From Nymphaea colorata (lineage: Eukaryota; Streptophyta; Magnoliopsida; Nymphaeales; Nymphaeaceae): a DNA stretch of 64,000 bases. Where the stretch lies: assembly GCF_008831285.2 (NCBI RefSeq), contig NC_045145.1, positions 14,958,040 through 15,022,039 of the forward strand, written 5' to 3'. Shown here piece by piece: positions 23,608-35,721 of the stretch. Under the pieces are notes generated by a model. The model was given only the letters and a program-made list of their open reading frames with translations. It did not search any database and had not been told where the DNA came from. Made by a program: the position numbers and the translations under genes. Within the stretch, counting starts at the first letter, position 1. Each line of letters starts with the position of its first letter.

Positions 23608-26049
23608 TTACAGGTCCGTCCAGCTATCATATATAATATATACCAAAGCTGCCATGTCTCACTGTGTTAGTTCTAATAAAAGCAGACCTCCAATACTGTC
23701 TGTTTTAGGTTTACGCAGGAGAGCTATTTCCAGGTACTTCTTGGTAGCTTATATGTATCTCATCTCCTATATCGTTAATGCAGATTAACTATCCAATTTA
23801 GTTTCCAATGTTACGACCTGCTATTATTTGGAAATTCGGTGCAATATTTTCTTGATCAGTAGATGAAATCAGCTGTTATCTAAATAGCCCTTCACTGCAT
23901 GCGTCTTGGATATCCTTGGGCCATCAACGGGAGGTCGATAAAATTGCGAAATTAGCTTTTCTTCACTATCATGAAAGGGATAAGCCGAAGGGTCTGGTTC
24001 ATGAATTATGGCGCGCTTGAATGTTGGTGAACAGGTGTCGCGGAACTTGTTTCTCTGTCTCACCTCAAATGTGAGACGGAAAGCACTTCTGACGGAGACC
24101 AGATCCCATAAATAAATGTTAAAAAGTATTTTAAACAAAATATGATCCTTTTAATGTGGTTCGAAGCACTCATTTAATATAAATCATGCATTATTTCAAA
24201 TCATTTTTGTAAAAAAAAAAAAAGATTTTTATACTACCAAAAATTTGTTTTTATAAGAGCCGTTCATTTTTTGGCTATTAAAAAACCATTATTTAAGTAA
24301 AAAAACAATTACCTTAATATATGTTTCTCATCAACTCACTCTTAAGATCATATCCATAAAGTTATATTTCAATAATAATAATAATAATAATAATTTCAGT
24401 AGGTCTGGTTTTTGTCTCTTACAAGTGGTTTGGTTTTTATCATATATATATACATCCTAACAGTTTCCCCTCATTATGTATGGAATATGCAGCCAAGTTC
24501 GCCAGTAGGTGGTGGGTCATGCCAGCCTTTGGTACAGGTGCTGTTTGATGACGAAAAGCAAGTACCGACTCTGCTATTCGACTTGGAACTCGTTTGGGAT
24601 ATGGGAGGCGGCCACACCTGTTTCGTCAGATACTCCTTTTAACTGCGCCCGTTGTTATAACTCAAAAGACTAAAGTCCATCGTGTGGACTTGATGGGTTG
24701 ATCTGTCATGAGAAGCGGATGTGGATGAACGTAGTTGGAATTCCTGCACGATCGGAGAAGATCCGATTGCCAAAAGAATCGATTTTCAAATCTTGAGAAT
24801 TTGAAGGTTAACTAATCAGATTATAACTATTATGCTAAAAAACTAATAAAGAACCGTCCTGTGCAGGCGCAATTACTGCAACCGGTCCTTTTCAGAGGCC
24901 ATGATATCAATCAAAAAATGTGGCGACCCCACAGGAGGTCGCTCACCTGTTGCTTTCAGCAATACTTTAGGAGGGGAAGCATCCAGAAAAAGCAATTTAT
25001 TTGAGCAAAAGTTGGAACCACTTTTCCTTGTTGTCTTACATGTGAAGTTACCACAAAAGTATATTTTTGCAAAAGCAACCACTTTCCGTTACAATGTCAT
25101 ATCAAATATGACAAGAACATGACTTTGATATTTCCCCTTTTCTTGTTTTATGTTTAAATTTGGTCACTTCTGATGCTTCAAGTTCTCAGAGAGAATAATT
25201 TCTAAGATGTGAGAACGATTTAACAATGTGAACAAGTTCAGGAAGCGGGACAAGAGTAATGAGGAAATTTTCTAGAAAAAAATGTTTAAGTCACCCACTA
25301 ACACAGCAAGTTACAACTTACAAGAGTAAGGACCCCTGCTAAAACCCCTAAACTCACCCACGCTGCCCTAATCCCTGATTAGGGTTTTCTCTGCCCGGAA
25401 GGTAAAACGCTCAATCACCGTCCCCCTCATCTAAGGTCCTTCGACCTTATTTATAAGCACTATTGGATCATCCGTGAGGATCCAATCCATTCTATACCCG
25501 GTGCATAACAAAAAAGTAGTGTGATCTATTCTGATATAACTCTTGCTTAGATTCCATCATGAGCTCATCCAGCAGGTATTTAATACTGTGAAAATGAAGA
25601 ATTTTTGTCAACCATTGTCCTATCCATTTTATATTTTCAACAGTTTCATAACAGCATCCTTCTGTTTGAATAGGTCTGTGGCTTTCACACTTGAATATTA
25701 TTAGATATCACAATTTTTTATAGATCTCCCTGTCAGGCAATTTATAGCAAGCAGAATCTTGTTACTTGAAAAAATATAATGGTTCTTTACTTGATATCAG
25801 CAGCCGATAATTGGCAAATGCAGAACTGAAGGATGACTTTCAGATAGTTGAACATTTAAACTCAAATGAGACCAACAACTGATATACAAATTTCATAGTG
25901 GGATATGCATTTAGCAACCCAATAAATGAATATCATTGGTGGAAAACATGATGCCACTGCTTGTTAAACAGGCAGTACATCCCTCTGTATGAATATTCAG
26001 TATACACAAGGACACTTTTCATGCACCAAATTTGAGCAACCTCCTACAT
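23608..26049. other. intergenic between UGT-C and the HAD gene (convergent)
   Basis: Both neighbours end here, so this is a shared 3' region. It holds a (TAA)n repeat at 24371-24394 and AT-rich DNA. The stretch 25300-25520 is GC-richer and includes a TTATTTATAAG word, but no coding or LTR structure could be established. Confidence 0.4.
24371..24394. repeat. (TAA)n microsatellite
   Basis: Eight AAT/TAA units in the intergenic region. Confidence 0.9.
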
Positions 26050-29000
26050 CTACCTGGCAACTAAAGAATTACGAAGCAGCAACTCAAGTTCCTCTAATCT
26101 GCACGTAATTTGTGGATCATTGAAACAAAGAACATAAGCATAAAAACACTTCTGCAGGCAAATTATTCAGTGAGGAGCAACAAGTACCTGACATTACTAA
26201 GATCTGGATATATGGCAATTGCATCTTTAAAATCCTGCAAGAACAAAATACACGTGTCCAACACATCAACATAGAATTTTCGAATGGTAAATATTCAACT
26301 TATGCGGTTGAAAACACTATCAGCTTGAAACTCACTTGGTTAGCGGTTGAGGAGGTGAATGTTACAAGACAATGCATTTCTGCACCTGATGCTGCCTGAA
26401 ATGTAAAAGGGCAAAGAAGAAAAGAATAAGAAAAAAATAATTCAGCATCATTCCCAAATTAAGCTAGCTAGCTTACCAGAAACCTCACCTGTAAGCCAAT
26501 GACACTGTCCTCCACCACTAGGCAATTCTCAGGTAGCACTCCCAGTATCTGAAACGCCAAAGAGAGTAATTAAATAATGGACAAACAGGGATCGTGAAGA
26601 CATTTGGATACACAAACATGGAAGAACAATGACTACCTTCGCAGCTGTCTTGTATATTGATGGATCTGGTTTCTTTTCCTTAACATCATCACCTGCAAAC
26701 AACATTAAACTGTAGTTGGCTTTTAACTTACTAGTTCATTGTCCATCTTATACAGTTGTGAAGATGTGAATAAACTACACTATAAACAAACAAAAGAAGT
26801 TGAAGGGATTAGTGAAGAGAGGAGTCGGGCCAAGTCGACATGGACACGTTAGTCTGCCAGGTGCACTGGTGTTTCATAGGTTAAGAAATAAAATTTATTC
26901 AGCTCAAAGTAAAGCACCCCATTTATAAATAACAACCAAAGCACCAACTACTAGAACAAGAACTGCTTGGGTGGACAATTAATCTGAGAAGCAGCCTAGC
27001 TAAGAAATCTTGTAATAGAATATAGAACCTGCAAGGAAGCAGTTGAGTTGTTTGAAACGGTCCTGCACATGCCCCAGCAATTATAAATATTCATGAAGGG
27101 ATATGTTGAGTTCTAATTTTGAATGATGCAAGTGCTCTTAGTCTTACAACTCCCAATAGATTCTCAAGACAAAGTATCACTGAGCTTTTCGTAGCAGCCG
27201 AGCATACTGCAAGCTTAATCCCCTACAAGACCAAAAACAAATGTTTGCTAAGTTGATGACCTGCACCATAGGACAAATACATATCCAGTTAAGTAAGCCA
27301 CCAAATGGTAAATGAGCAGTTAAATTAGTTTCCGTCCTCCAAAATTGAGTGCATACAAGTCCGTCGTGACTTTGTGTGTTTGCCTCTTTCCTGAACCTTT
27401 TATTCATCTTTCTCCTTTTTTTCATTAACAGTGACGAAAGTGTATAACAACCAATTTAATATGCTAGTATGTCTAATCACATTAAACGCGTTTGAATCTG
27501 AGATAGTCCAGAATCAACATTCAAGAGTTACAAAGATGAGGATGACCAAGAAATAGATGCCAACATTATGGGCACCATTCTAGCATATAAAATAGTGAAC
27601 CATACGTCGTCATGCTAAACATGCTTCAAAGAAAAATATTCTTTGTTGAAATAACATTCTACATAGATCAAGTGTACTGCCATAGGCTATCGTGGTACAG
27701 CACCAAAAAATGTGCAGACAGAGAACAAACTAAATTTGCATGAATGAATCAAAACTTAACAACTGATAAAATGCATGAACTCAAGAGCTTGTGCACAAAA
27801 GAATATGTGTTTGGTAATAAGATTCCTCACCGCAGCTTTAGCATCATCCATAAGCCTAATGACACCAGGTCTGGGCTTCACCTTCCCACAGCCAAATGTC
27901 CAAATATTAATGCATCAGTATCCCTGACAAGTAAATTGGAGGGAGATAAATGACAAAACAGATCATATGCTTCTCACAGTTCCAGATTTAATGATCTCTT
28001 TATATCTCTCAGTTTTCCAGTCCTACAAAAAGAGAGAAAAAAAAAACATCACAACATTGATAGATGAATGACAATTGATTATAAGTTATAACTGCAAGAA
28101 ATTTAAATTATGGATGTCAAAAGGATCAGGATCAGATCAAATATAGCTAATTACTGTCTAAGAGTAATCAGATATTGCTTAACCTGACTCGCACTCAGAT
28201 TTGAATTAGAAGAGAAAAAAAAAGTCAAAAACATATCAAATATTTTATATGCAATCAAGTTTGAATGCCTGCAGAAATTGGATATCCATCTAATTCAGTG
28301 AGAAAATTCCTATACAAATATAAATCTGATTACTGATTTGATCATTAATCACATAAAATCAGATTTACTTGGATTCCACATAAATATCAGATTATATCGG
28401 AACAATTGACATCCGTAGTTTCAATACATAGACAAACTATGGGGTGGCATGATTGTCATACAAATAAACAGGGAAAACATGGGGCCCTTTGAAGAACCAA
28501 AATAGCAGAAAAAATGCTGCAATTTCATTTTTCTTTAAGCAACAAGAGATGTATCATCTTGAAATGCTTATTGCTAAATTTCTACCCTTTCAGAAACTGA
28601 ACTTGACAATCATTTCATTAGAAATTACATAAGACGCCTCCCGACACTTAGATCGGCGACAGCCCGAGACCTTCAGGTTGTAGTAATAGTCTAGTACACG
28701 GGGTGGGTTTCTCGGCATAAACCGGACTGGCCAACAAAAAAAGGTAAATGGGATTCTGTCTTCTCTATAAATCACTGGTCTTGCAAACGTTTCTCCCTAT
28801 AAGCACTCCGATACCGTCATTCCTTTTTACTGGGAAGATACTACTCTTCCGGATAAGTTTTAAGGGCTTTTATGTAAACAACCACCTATAACATCCTAGC
28901 TCATTGGCCGGTATAAATAAGCATTGACGTTTTAGGAGCCTCGAGCTAAATAGCCTCATTCGCCATATGAACTTCGGAAAGATCGACGGATTCGTGTACG

Positions 29001-29919
29001 TCGCATTCATTCTCAAGAAACCAATTTCATCCACGGGAATTCGGACACTATCAATTTCTTCTTATACTGCAACTGTTTCGTGTCTCATTGATGCGATAAG
29101 TGCAAATCAGAAGAATTGTGCAGGTCTAAAAGCGTCAAAGAACCAACATCCACTTCCCCAAAAAAGAAAGAAACCCTCGCTGAATTTCCATAGAGCACAA
29201 AAAAGTTATTTCATATAAGCAATCAGCAAACAGAGGCGTCTCAGATCTGATCTTTTATCCAAGAATTCATATTTGGAAGATTGATAACCTCAATCTGATG
29301 AGAAATTCACCTGAAGCGTATCGATCAGCCGGGCTCTATCCTCGTCCCCAGCAGGAGGCTCCTCGGAGATCGACGAAGACGGCCATCCGTTCTCCCCGAA
29401 ATACCTGAAATCACGCAATGGGTGCCGTCAACAGAAAAAAGAGCAACAATCAAAACCGATGGCCGAACGAAGAAGCGAAGACTTGTACCATCGCATCTTG
29501 GGCTTCCCCCCGCCAATCCTGTTCTGGAGCTCATCGTAGAAGTCAGAGTCCCAATATATCTGCTGCGACGGCGAGGAGGGGCAGCGGACATTGAAGTGAG
29601 CGAAGGCGTCGTTGTACGCCTGCCTGTGCAGGTGCTCCGACTCAAGGATCACGCCATCGCAATCAAAGATAAGAGCGTGTAATGGAGAACCACCGCTGTC
29701 TGATGTAGCAGAAGAAGAAGAAGAAGAAGAAGAAACAGCAGCGATCGCTGGAAGCCTTGATCTGGTCCAATTAGAAACGCCGAGAGCGGATCGGGAACGA
29801 AGAGAAGCTGCGGAGGGAGAATGAACTAGGGCTGCCGGAAGAAGAGAAACGGGTTCTTGGGGTTGAGGACGGCAATTTACAGGGAGGAGAAGCGGCGAGA
29901 AGGGCGACGAGGAAGCCAT
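26050..29919 (-). CDS. chloroplast HAD-superfamily phosphatase, CbbY-like
   Basis: Assembled by hand from eleven exons, all with GT-AG borders and consistent phase: 29919-29489, 29404-29311, 28022-27978, 27881-27831, 27222-27148, 27062-27029, 26692-26637, 26548-26489, 26395-26336, 26234-26188 and 26098-26050. The product is 333 aa. Residues 1 to about 78 are Ser-rich and acid-poor, a plausible chloroplast transit peptide. HAD motif I is DCDGV with Asp86 and Asp88, motif II Ser215 in VCSAAT, motif III Lys251 in KEKKPDP, motif IV Glu275-Asp276 in VVEDS. The cap region keeps YDELQNRIGGGKPKMRW. It matches Arabidopsis At4g39970-type proteins, which are related to CbbY, a xylulose-1,5-bisphosphate phosphatase family; the substrate here is inferred only. 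The large second intron (28023-29310) carries a MITE-like insertion. All catalytic residues are intact. Confidence 0.92.
28109..28417. mobile_element. inverted-repeat element, copy B, inside HAD intron 2
   Basis: A 309-bp element with ends TATGGATGTCAA and TTGACATCCGTA, an inverted pair. Flanking 8-mers ATTTAAAT (28101-28108) and GTTTCAAT (28418-28425) match at 6 of 8 positions, compatible with an old 8-bp hAT-type target duplication. The interior is rich in CAGATTT/AAATCTG words. It lies in the intron, away from splice sites. Confidence 0.5.
29711..29734 (-). repeat. (GAA)n repeat coding a Ser run in the HAD transit peptide
   Basis: Trinucleotide repeat that encodes consecutive Ser residues at about 63-70 of the HAD phosphatase precursor. 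Length changes would stay in frame and alter only the transit peptide. Confidence 0.85.
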
Positions 29920-32900
29920 CTTTCTCTCTCGGTCTCTTCTTCCTCCCCTTCCTCTCCCTCCCTTCCCTCCTTTGGATGGCTTTATCCCTTCGCGCGAAGT
30001 TCAACCGCCCCATATTTGTTTTCAAAAATATATTTTCCTATTTAATTTTTCAAGCACACGCCTAAACTTTGTCAATATATACGGACGCGCGTCTAATGTT
30101 AGGAAAATTTACTGATAGCTACCAAAGGGTCGAGCTGCTCATGGATTGGTTCCGGTCTCCGTCTAACATCTTCTGTGGGCACAGAAATGGTTACGGCCTC
30201 TTCTAGAAGCAGGGGAAAATTAATCACTCATTTTAAAGTTATATATATATATATATATAATTTTTTAAGATGAATATAATCACATTTTTAGTGAGCTGAA
30301 TCGATGAATGGTTGATTCACTTAATATATATTCGATTGATTTCTGATTTTTATGACACCGCCAAAAGGTTCATTCCCAGTTGTGCAGATCAATGACAGAC
30401 GATGAAAGTATTTCTAAGGTACCTCTATTCGAAATATTCCAACATTCTAAACGGTCCTGGCTGGCTGTCAAGAACAGTTCTGCACACTTGAGCGGACGGC
30501 CGAGAAACTTTTGAGAAGCGTTTGAATGATTGGATTGAACATCACAAGGCTCTCCATTTCATACGTTCAGTCACGATGCCAATATGTATGCGCATGCGAT
30601 GGACTGCTTCAATAATAGCACATGAGATTGTCAGTCCGCGCTATCAAACCCAAACGTAACGTACTCTTATGGCTCAGCCCGTTCTATTTCTATGGAACGG
30701 TGAAGTTGGTCATCACCTTCCTTCATGCCGCAGCGAAAGAGTTCTTCATGGACTATGTATGTTTAATAGCTTCGGATCTCAAATCCCAGACAGATTTCGA
30801 GTCCCCACTTTGCAGGAGCCACTGTTTAAACAAAGAAGGAACGGATTTTGGATTCACGTTAAGAGTTGGAAACCTCACATTCGATCCGAGATCATCAGAG
30901 ATCACCCTTCATCCGTCCGAGGCAAACAAAGATACGATAAAATACATAGGGTATCAGCATCCCATATTTGTGATGAAATAGTTAAGGGAAAGAGACTTGT
31001 CCCAACTACCCACTGACTGTACTTCAGAAAGAATCTTCCACATGAAAAAGGACAAATAAAAAAGGGAGAAAATTGGGAGAGGAGAAAGGGCCCATAGTTA
31101 ATTTAATTTCCTTGGTTTAAGATGCTTGGAGAATTGATTCTCATAAGTGGCTCTTTTCTTCCCAAAACATGCAGATTGCCAAAACAATGAAGCCCGGTTT
31201 CAACTTCTACTTGCTCTTGGCAATCGGTTTTTGTTCTTTTCTGCGATAATATCTACGATTCTTCTAGCTTGCAACCAGGCTGTATCCTTTCTTTAGGAGA
31301 TATCTGCCCAATGACTACCTTTACCTGCTGTTCAAAGCCTGAAGCATTCCAATATCATCTTGTGGACAATTTCTAAAGCAGACTGAAGATGTAGACCAGG
31401 GTGACTGGTTGATAGGAGGCAAGGTTTCCACGACAGCTTCCATGTACGTCAGTAGTAAAACAGCACATACAAAAAAGTGAATGATTGGTAACAAAAGGCC
31501 AAGTGCAGATTCAATAATGCAGCAAAAAGAATGGGATCAAGTTGTAGGCTCAACTTGCGGAGCTATGGGCAAAGGATGAACGTGTTGGTACCGATGCCAT
31601 TGATGTCCACACATTGAACAAGAAAGGGGAAAAAGATATAATTTGCAGTTAGTAGAACTGATATGGTACAGTGCGATAAAGAATTTGAAAGAACAAAAAG
31701 AGGAAAGAAGCCACTGTCAATTTTGACATTAACTAGTCATAATCTTGGTAATAAGGTACAACCATTAAAGATCACAATCAAACTTCGAGCACTGTTCAAA
31801 ATGATAAAATGGGCAGTTTCATTCATGGGCAGAAGAGTGGGTTCAGTCTTTTGCAAGAGGTTGCAAACCGACGGCCAACTGTGACAACAGTCGGTCAAGG
31901 GGTGGGTCCGGTACTTGGTCTTTTTAGAAGGCTATTGAACATAAGCCATGACAAAGAGATTGGTAAGGCACCAACACCTGAGAACTAAAGACGGTGAACC
32001 GAACTTAAAGCTGAATTATCTTAGCTAAAGTTCGAGAATCATCGAAAACGACGAATCTGAAGGCTATAATTGAACTAGAATCAATATAAACCTGACCCAC
32101 TAGAAAATTGATAGAACGATGGTCGACATCAAGTCTTCAACAACGCAGACAGCCTGCTTCCTATTGTTTGCGTCCTTTCCAACCATATGCTTCATGCTTA
32201 CTTAAAGCTATGTACTGAACGAGTTAGTGTAGAAGGAAAGGGATAGCATACCACGTCACACGGATCGACCCTTAATACAAAAGTACAGTACTAATAAGAT
32301 CCCACCTTAGCAGGCGTTCTTCATGCATATCCAAAAGAAACAGATAATTAAGCTGAGGCCAATAATGCCAAACCATAATCTATAAAAAAAAATTAAGAAG
32401 ATTTAATACTACCCAAAATAAGCAGCCTTTTCAACATCGTATTTTCATGAATCCTCCCATCAAAGTGATTGGCAGCTCACCTTTACTCTGTTCTCCTTTG
32501 CCATCTCAAGATGAGAAGCCCGTTGCTCACAAGAAGATGCAAAGGTTGGATGATAAAAGAATGAATGTGTACAGCACGTGTGTACGAGTGAGAGAGAGAG
32601 AGAGAGAGAGTCGACAATTTTCTGGCTTTATCAACAATCGAGGAGAAGTAGCCAGACGGAAAGAGCAAAAATTTCACTCTGGATTAGACTGAAAATAATG
32701 ACTCACAGGCATTTACAACACCATTCACCGTATAAGAATTCAAGGATACAGATAGCAGAGCAGTACCATCGTCCATCCGTTCTATAAATGGGTAAATCAG
32801 CCCGGGACTTTATAGGGAGCAGAGGGTCTCCTGTAATTGCTCATCTCAAGTCATGTCAATGTCTTGATTCTCTTGGTTACGAAGCCATGTTTAATCTTCG

Positions 32901-33017
32901 GCATCTTCGCCCTCGGGCCACAAGAGAAAGTTGGGGCTTCTTTTTCCAAATGATCAAAAGCAGAAATTTTCTCTGGTTGTTGAGATGATAACCATGAGAA
33001 AAGAAAAGGGAATGCTG
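29920..33017. other. intergenic between the HAD and EPFL genes
   Basis: Contains the HAD promoter side near 29920-30000 (CT-rich on the plus strand), a short TA repeat near 30240 and a (GA)n repeat at 32588-32610. The longest frame, 30622-30981, has no recognisable motif and competes with an equally long frame in another phase. No gene called. Confidence 0.45.
32588..32610. repeat. (GA)n microsatellite
   Basis: About eleven GA units downstream of the EPFL gene. Confidence 0.9.
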
Positions 33018-33475
33018 CTATGGATTGAAGAGACGGTTCCCACAGCGGCATTTCCATCCCAAGGGCTTGTAATTCGAATACTGGTCTGCCTCCATGAGGG
33101 TAGGAACTCTGTCTGCTGCCCTTAGAGGTTGTTGATGAGTTGGGAGAGTCGGGACTTGAACGGCCATGCAAGGATTGCACATATTGCATTTGTTGTGGCA
33201 GCTTGGTGGCGTCGAGCCCAGTCTGCTCTTCTCCTCCGTCCACTGATCCTGCCAGCACAGAAAAGGTAAAATCATTAGTACATGGTAATCGTGAAAAGAG
33301 ATGACGAAAGGGGAAGAAACAAAAGCAGAGCTACCGAGTTGTCTGCAGAGACGAAAGGTCGAGTTCTAGAGGAAGAAACACAAGAAGCAGCAGCCAGGAA
33401 GTGGAAGGCTGCTACGAGTGCAGCAAGGAAAAGAAGGTTGGGCAGATGCATCATCACCACCAACATCAACATCAT
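33018..33475 (-). CDS. EPFL: EPIDERMAL PATTERNING FACTOR-like secreted peptide
   Basis: Two exons: 33475-33335 and 33248-33018, with an 86-bp phase-0 GT-AG intron; product 123 aa. Residues 1 to about 31 form a hydrophobic signal peptide. The C-terminal half is an EPF domain with six Cys at 64, 68, 71, 74, 114 and 116, in GSTPPSCHNKCNMCNPC and GWKCRCG, ending RLFNP. EPFL peptides are processed, secreted ligands of ERECTA-family receptors that steer stomatal and organ patterning; YSNYKPLGWKC suggests the EPFL1/2/3 side of the family rather than stomagen. The 39-residue loop between Cys74 and Cys114 is long. The first in-frame ATG (33475) is chosen, with an in-frame stop upstream; a later Met at 33451 or 33448 could also serve. 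GA-rich DNA and a duplicated TATA-like module lie upstream. Confidence 0.9.
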
Positions 33476-33514
33476 GATCACGGAGTCATCTTTGCCTCCA
33501 CCATGAAATTACAT

Positions 33515-33533
33515 AGAGAGAGAGAGAGAGAGA
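33515..33533. repeat. (GA)n microsatellite upstream of EPFL
   Basis: GA run (CT on the coding strand) 40-58 nt upstream of the EPFL start, probably in its 5' UTR or promoter. CT-rich leaders are common in plants. Confidence 0.8.
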
Positions 33534-33592
33534 AGAGAGGGAGGCAGGCCGTTATTTTTATTCCCCTCCCTCACTGCATCTCCATCTGCAAG

Positions 33593-33741
33593 GCAGGAAA
33601 TAAAAAGGAAGGGACAACAGAAAAGGTGGGAAGGGGCGAAGGCTCAATTATATTACCTCCACCCATCTCTCTTCTGTAGCAGGGAATAAAAAGGAAGGGG
33701 CAAGAGAAAAGGTGAGAAGGGGCGAAGGCTCTATTATATAT
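33593..33741. repeat. tandem duplication upstream of EPFL, period 86 bp
   Basis: Two ~62-bp copies, at 33593-33655 and 33679-33741, share GCAG-G/A-AATAAAAAGGAAGGG and GGGGCGAAGGCTC with few differences. On the coding strand of EPFL each copy is adjacent to a TATA-like word (TATATAATAGAGCC distal, AATATAATTGAGCC proximal). They lie about 120-270 nt upstream of the EPFL start, so they may be promoter or leader. Confidence 0.7.
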
Positions 33742-35658
33742 TTATATTTATTTATATTACTCTTATCTCTCTCTCTCTAGAACACTGAACAGTGGACAGG
33801 GAAAACAACAAGACGGTGGGGAGAAATGAGGAGAATCCACATCATGGACCAGAACAAATCCTGGACACCCTCTCTCTCTCTCGGTAACAGAGTCCGAACA
33901 GAGTGGAAAACGACCACATGTGCGGTAAAAAAAGGGGGGGTTCAGTAGAAAAACAAATTCCTAGAGTTCCCCAGAGAAGATATAAGATAAGAGAGGTAAC
34001 TTTTTGTTTGACTGCGATGAATGAATGAAGGGAGGCAGAAGTCGTCTGCTTTTTACCGCACCGGCAGAAGCCAGTTGCTTTTTAGCACGGCAGAGAGATA
34101 TCACATCTTTGGTCAGGTCTTCCTGGTTCATTGCCTCCTCTCTCTCACTCTCTCTCCCCCACTAGAGCGCCATGGCTGTTGGTATATGTGCAGAAAAAAC
34201 CCAACCCCACCCACTCCTCCCTCTAGTCAACAGCACCACGGCAGACGGTGGCAGTGCACCGTTGGCAGCGATAGAAGCAACCAGTAATCCCACTCTGACG
34301 TACGATAACCCCCTTTTTCTGATGCCTGAGCTTCAGATTTTCTCGCTCAGCACCATCCCCAGATCGGTAGAGAAGAAAATGAAAGTGGTATCCATTTCTG
34401 TGAAAAAGTATCAACCACCAACTTCAGTATTTCTTTTGTATTTTCACTCTTTCCTCCCACTTTTGGCTTCCTCCAAGAACGACAAGGCCAGCATCCAGTT
34501 CTTTATCTATGTGCTAGCCAGGCTCTCAGCTCTAGGCATTTCCGTTAAGAACTTTATGAACGCCCCTTCTCTCATATGGCCTTATAAATGCATCGGATTG
34601 AATTGAAAATGTGAGAATGTGATTGTGTATAAGAAAAGGGTGGCAGGGCTTGCGTGGTACTGCGCTAGTACAGGGCCTCACATGCGTAAGGGAAAAAGGG
34701 GGGAGTATGCCTTTGCGTATATTCGAGCACAAAGCGTATGCCCATTTCTTGGTAAGACGCAATCCAAATCTCAATGGCATTATTGCTTCATTTTTATTTG
34801 GATATTGGCGTTCCTCCATTATGTGAGCAATTTCTCGAGAGGTGCTCCACTTTTACTCCATATTCCGTAACCTGATAAAACTTTTTTCAATTTATATTGA
34901 GGGCTTTGGGATGAAATGTCCTGTCATAATATTTTCGTTTAATTTTGAACGTTGCGGTGCTGAGTTTGTTGCCCAAGGAAAAAGGGTGTGTTTAGTGTCG
35001 TCAATATCAGACTAGCTCCGCCTGTACTGGACTTGAAACTTTAACCATTTTCTATTTTATTAAAATTTTAAAACATTCGTTGATTATCTTAAATAAAAAC
35101 CAATGACTGGCTTCAATCCAATCGGAACCAACATTTACATTGAATTTGAGGCAAGCCCACAGCTATGGATGTTGAAATCTTGATACCCTGCCAAAACGTT
35201 ATGAATCATCAAATTAATGACTGCAACACTTTATAGAACCCCAAAAGCAAATCATAGTTTGTTGGGTAGGCGGTTTCATGGAAGGCATGTTGACTGTCAC
35301 AAAGAGTGGAAAGGCCTTCCGGCCACTTTTCGGGACAGGGAGTTGTTAACCGTGGACTGTAACACTTGATCTAAGAAATCTAGCCTTTTGATAAGAATAA
35401 AAAGTGAAGATAATTTTAGTACTTGAAGAATTTTCAACTCATACTAATTACGTGGACAAACCACAGCTACAAGCCCTTATCTGACAATTGTAAGAAGAAA
35501 ACATTGGTGCTTGCATGGCATTTTTTTGGGAAAATTTTTACCTGTCATAAAAATTTAACCAAAAAAACTAAGTGTATATCATAAAATTGTCATTGTTTTT
35601 ATGACTGTATGCAGGGACCAGCTGCAGAATGTACCTGTACTGAAGGTATCAACGAGGG

Positions 35659-35721
35659 TATCCGGCCACCTCTTCTACGCCGGCCCAGTTATCCGGCCAT
35701 CTCTCCTACGCCGGGCCCAGC
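35659..35721. repeat. 31-32-bp tandem pair
   Basis: Two adjacent copies beginning TATCCGGCCA and ending GGCCCAG, differing at a few positions, the second with one extra base. GC-rich relative to the AT-rich surroundings. Confidence 0.8.

Noticed and set aside
23043-23630. A 195-aa minus-strand frame over UGT-C
   Set aside because: Antisense shadow of UGT-C exon 2; the plus strand has a complete UGT with PSPG box.
30622-30981. A 119-aa plus-strand frame
   Set aside because: An overlapping frame of similar length exists in another phase and neither has recognisable features.
32851-33258. A 135-aa minus-strand frame over the EPFL second exon
   Set aside because: Same strand but another phase; the EPFL frame has the six conserved Cys and joins exon 1 in phase.
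34172-34606. A 144-aa plus-strand frame upstream of EPFL
   Set aside because: No recognisable domain, low-complexity start, and no splice or promoter context; kept only as an unassigned frame.
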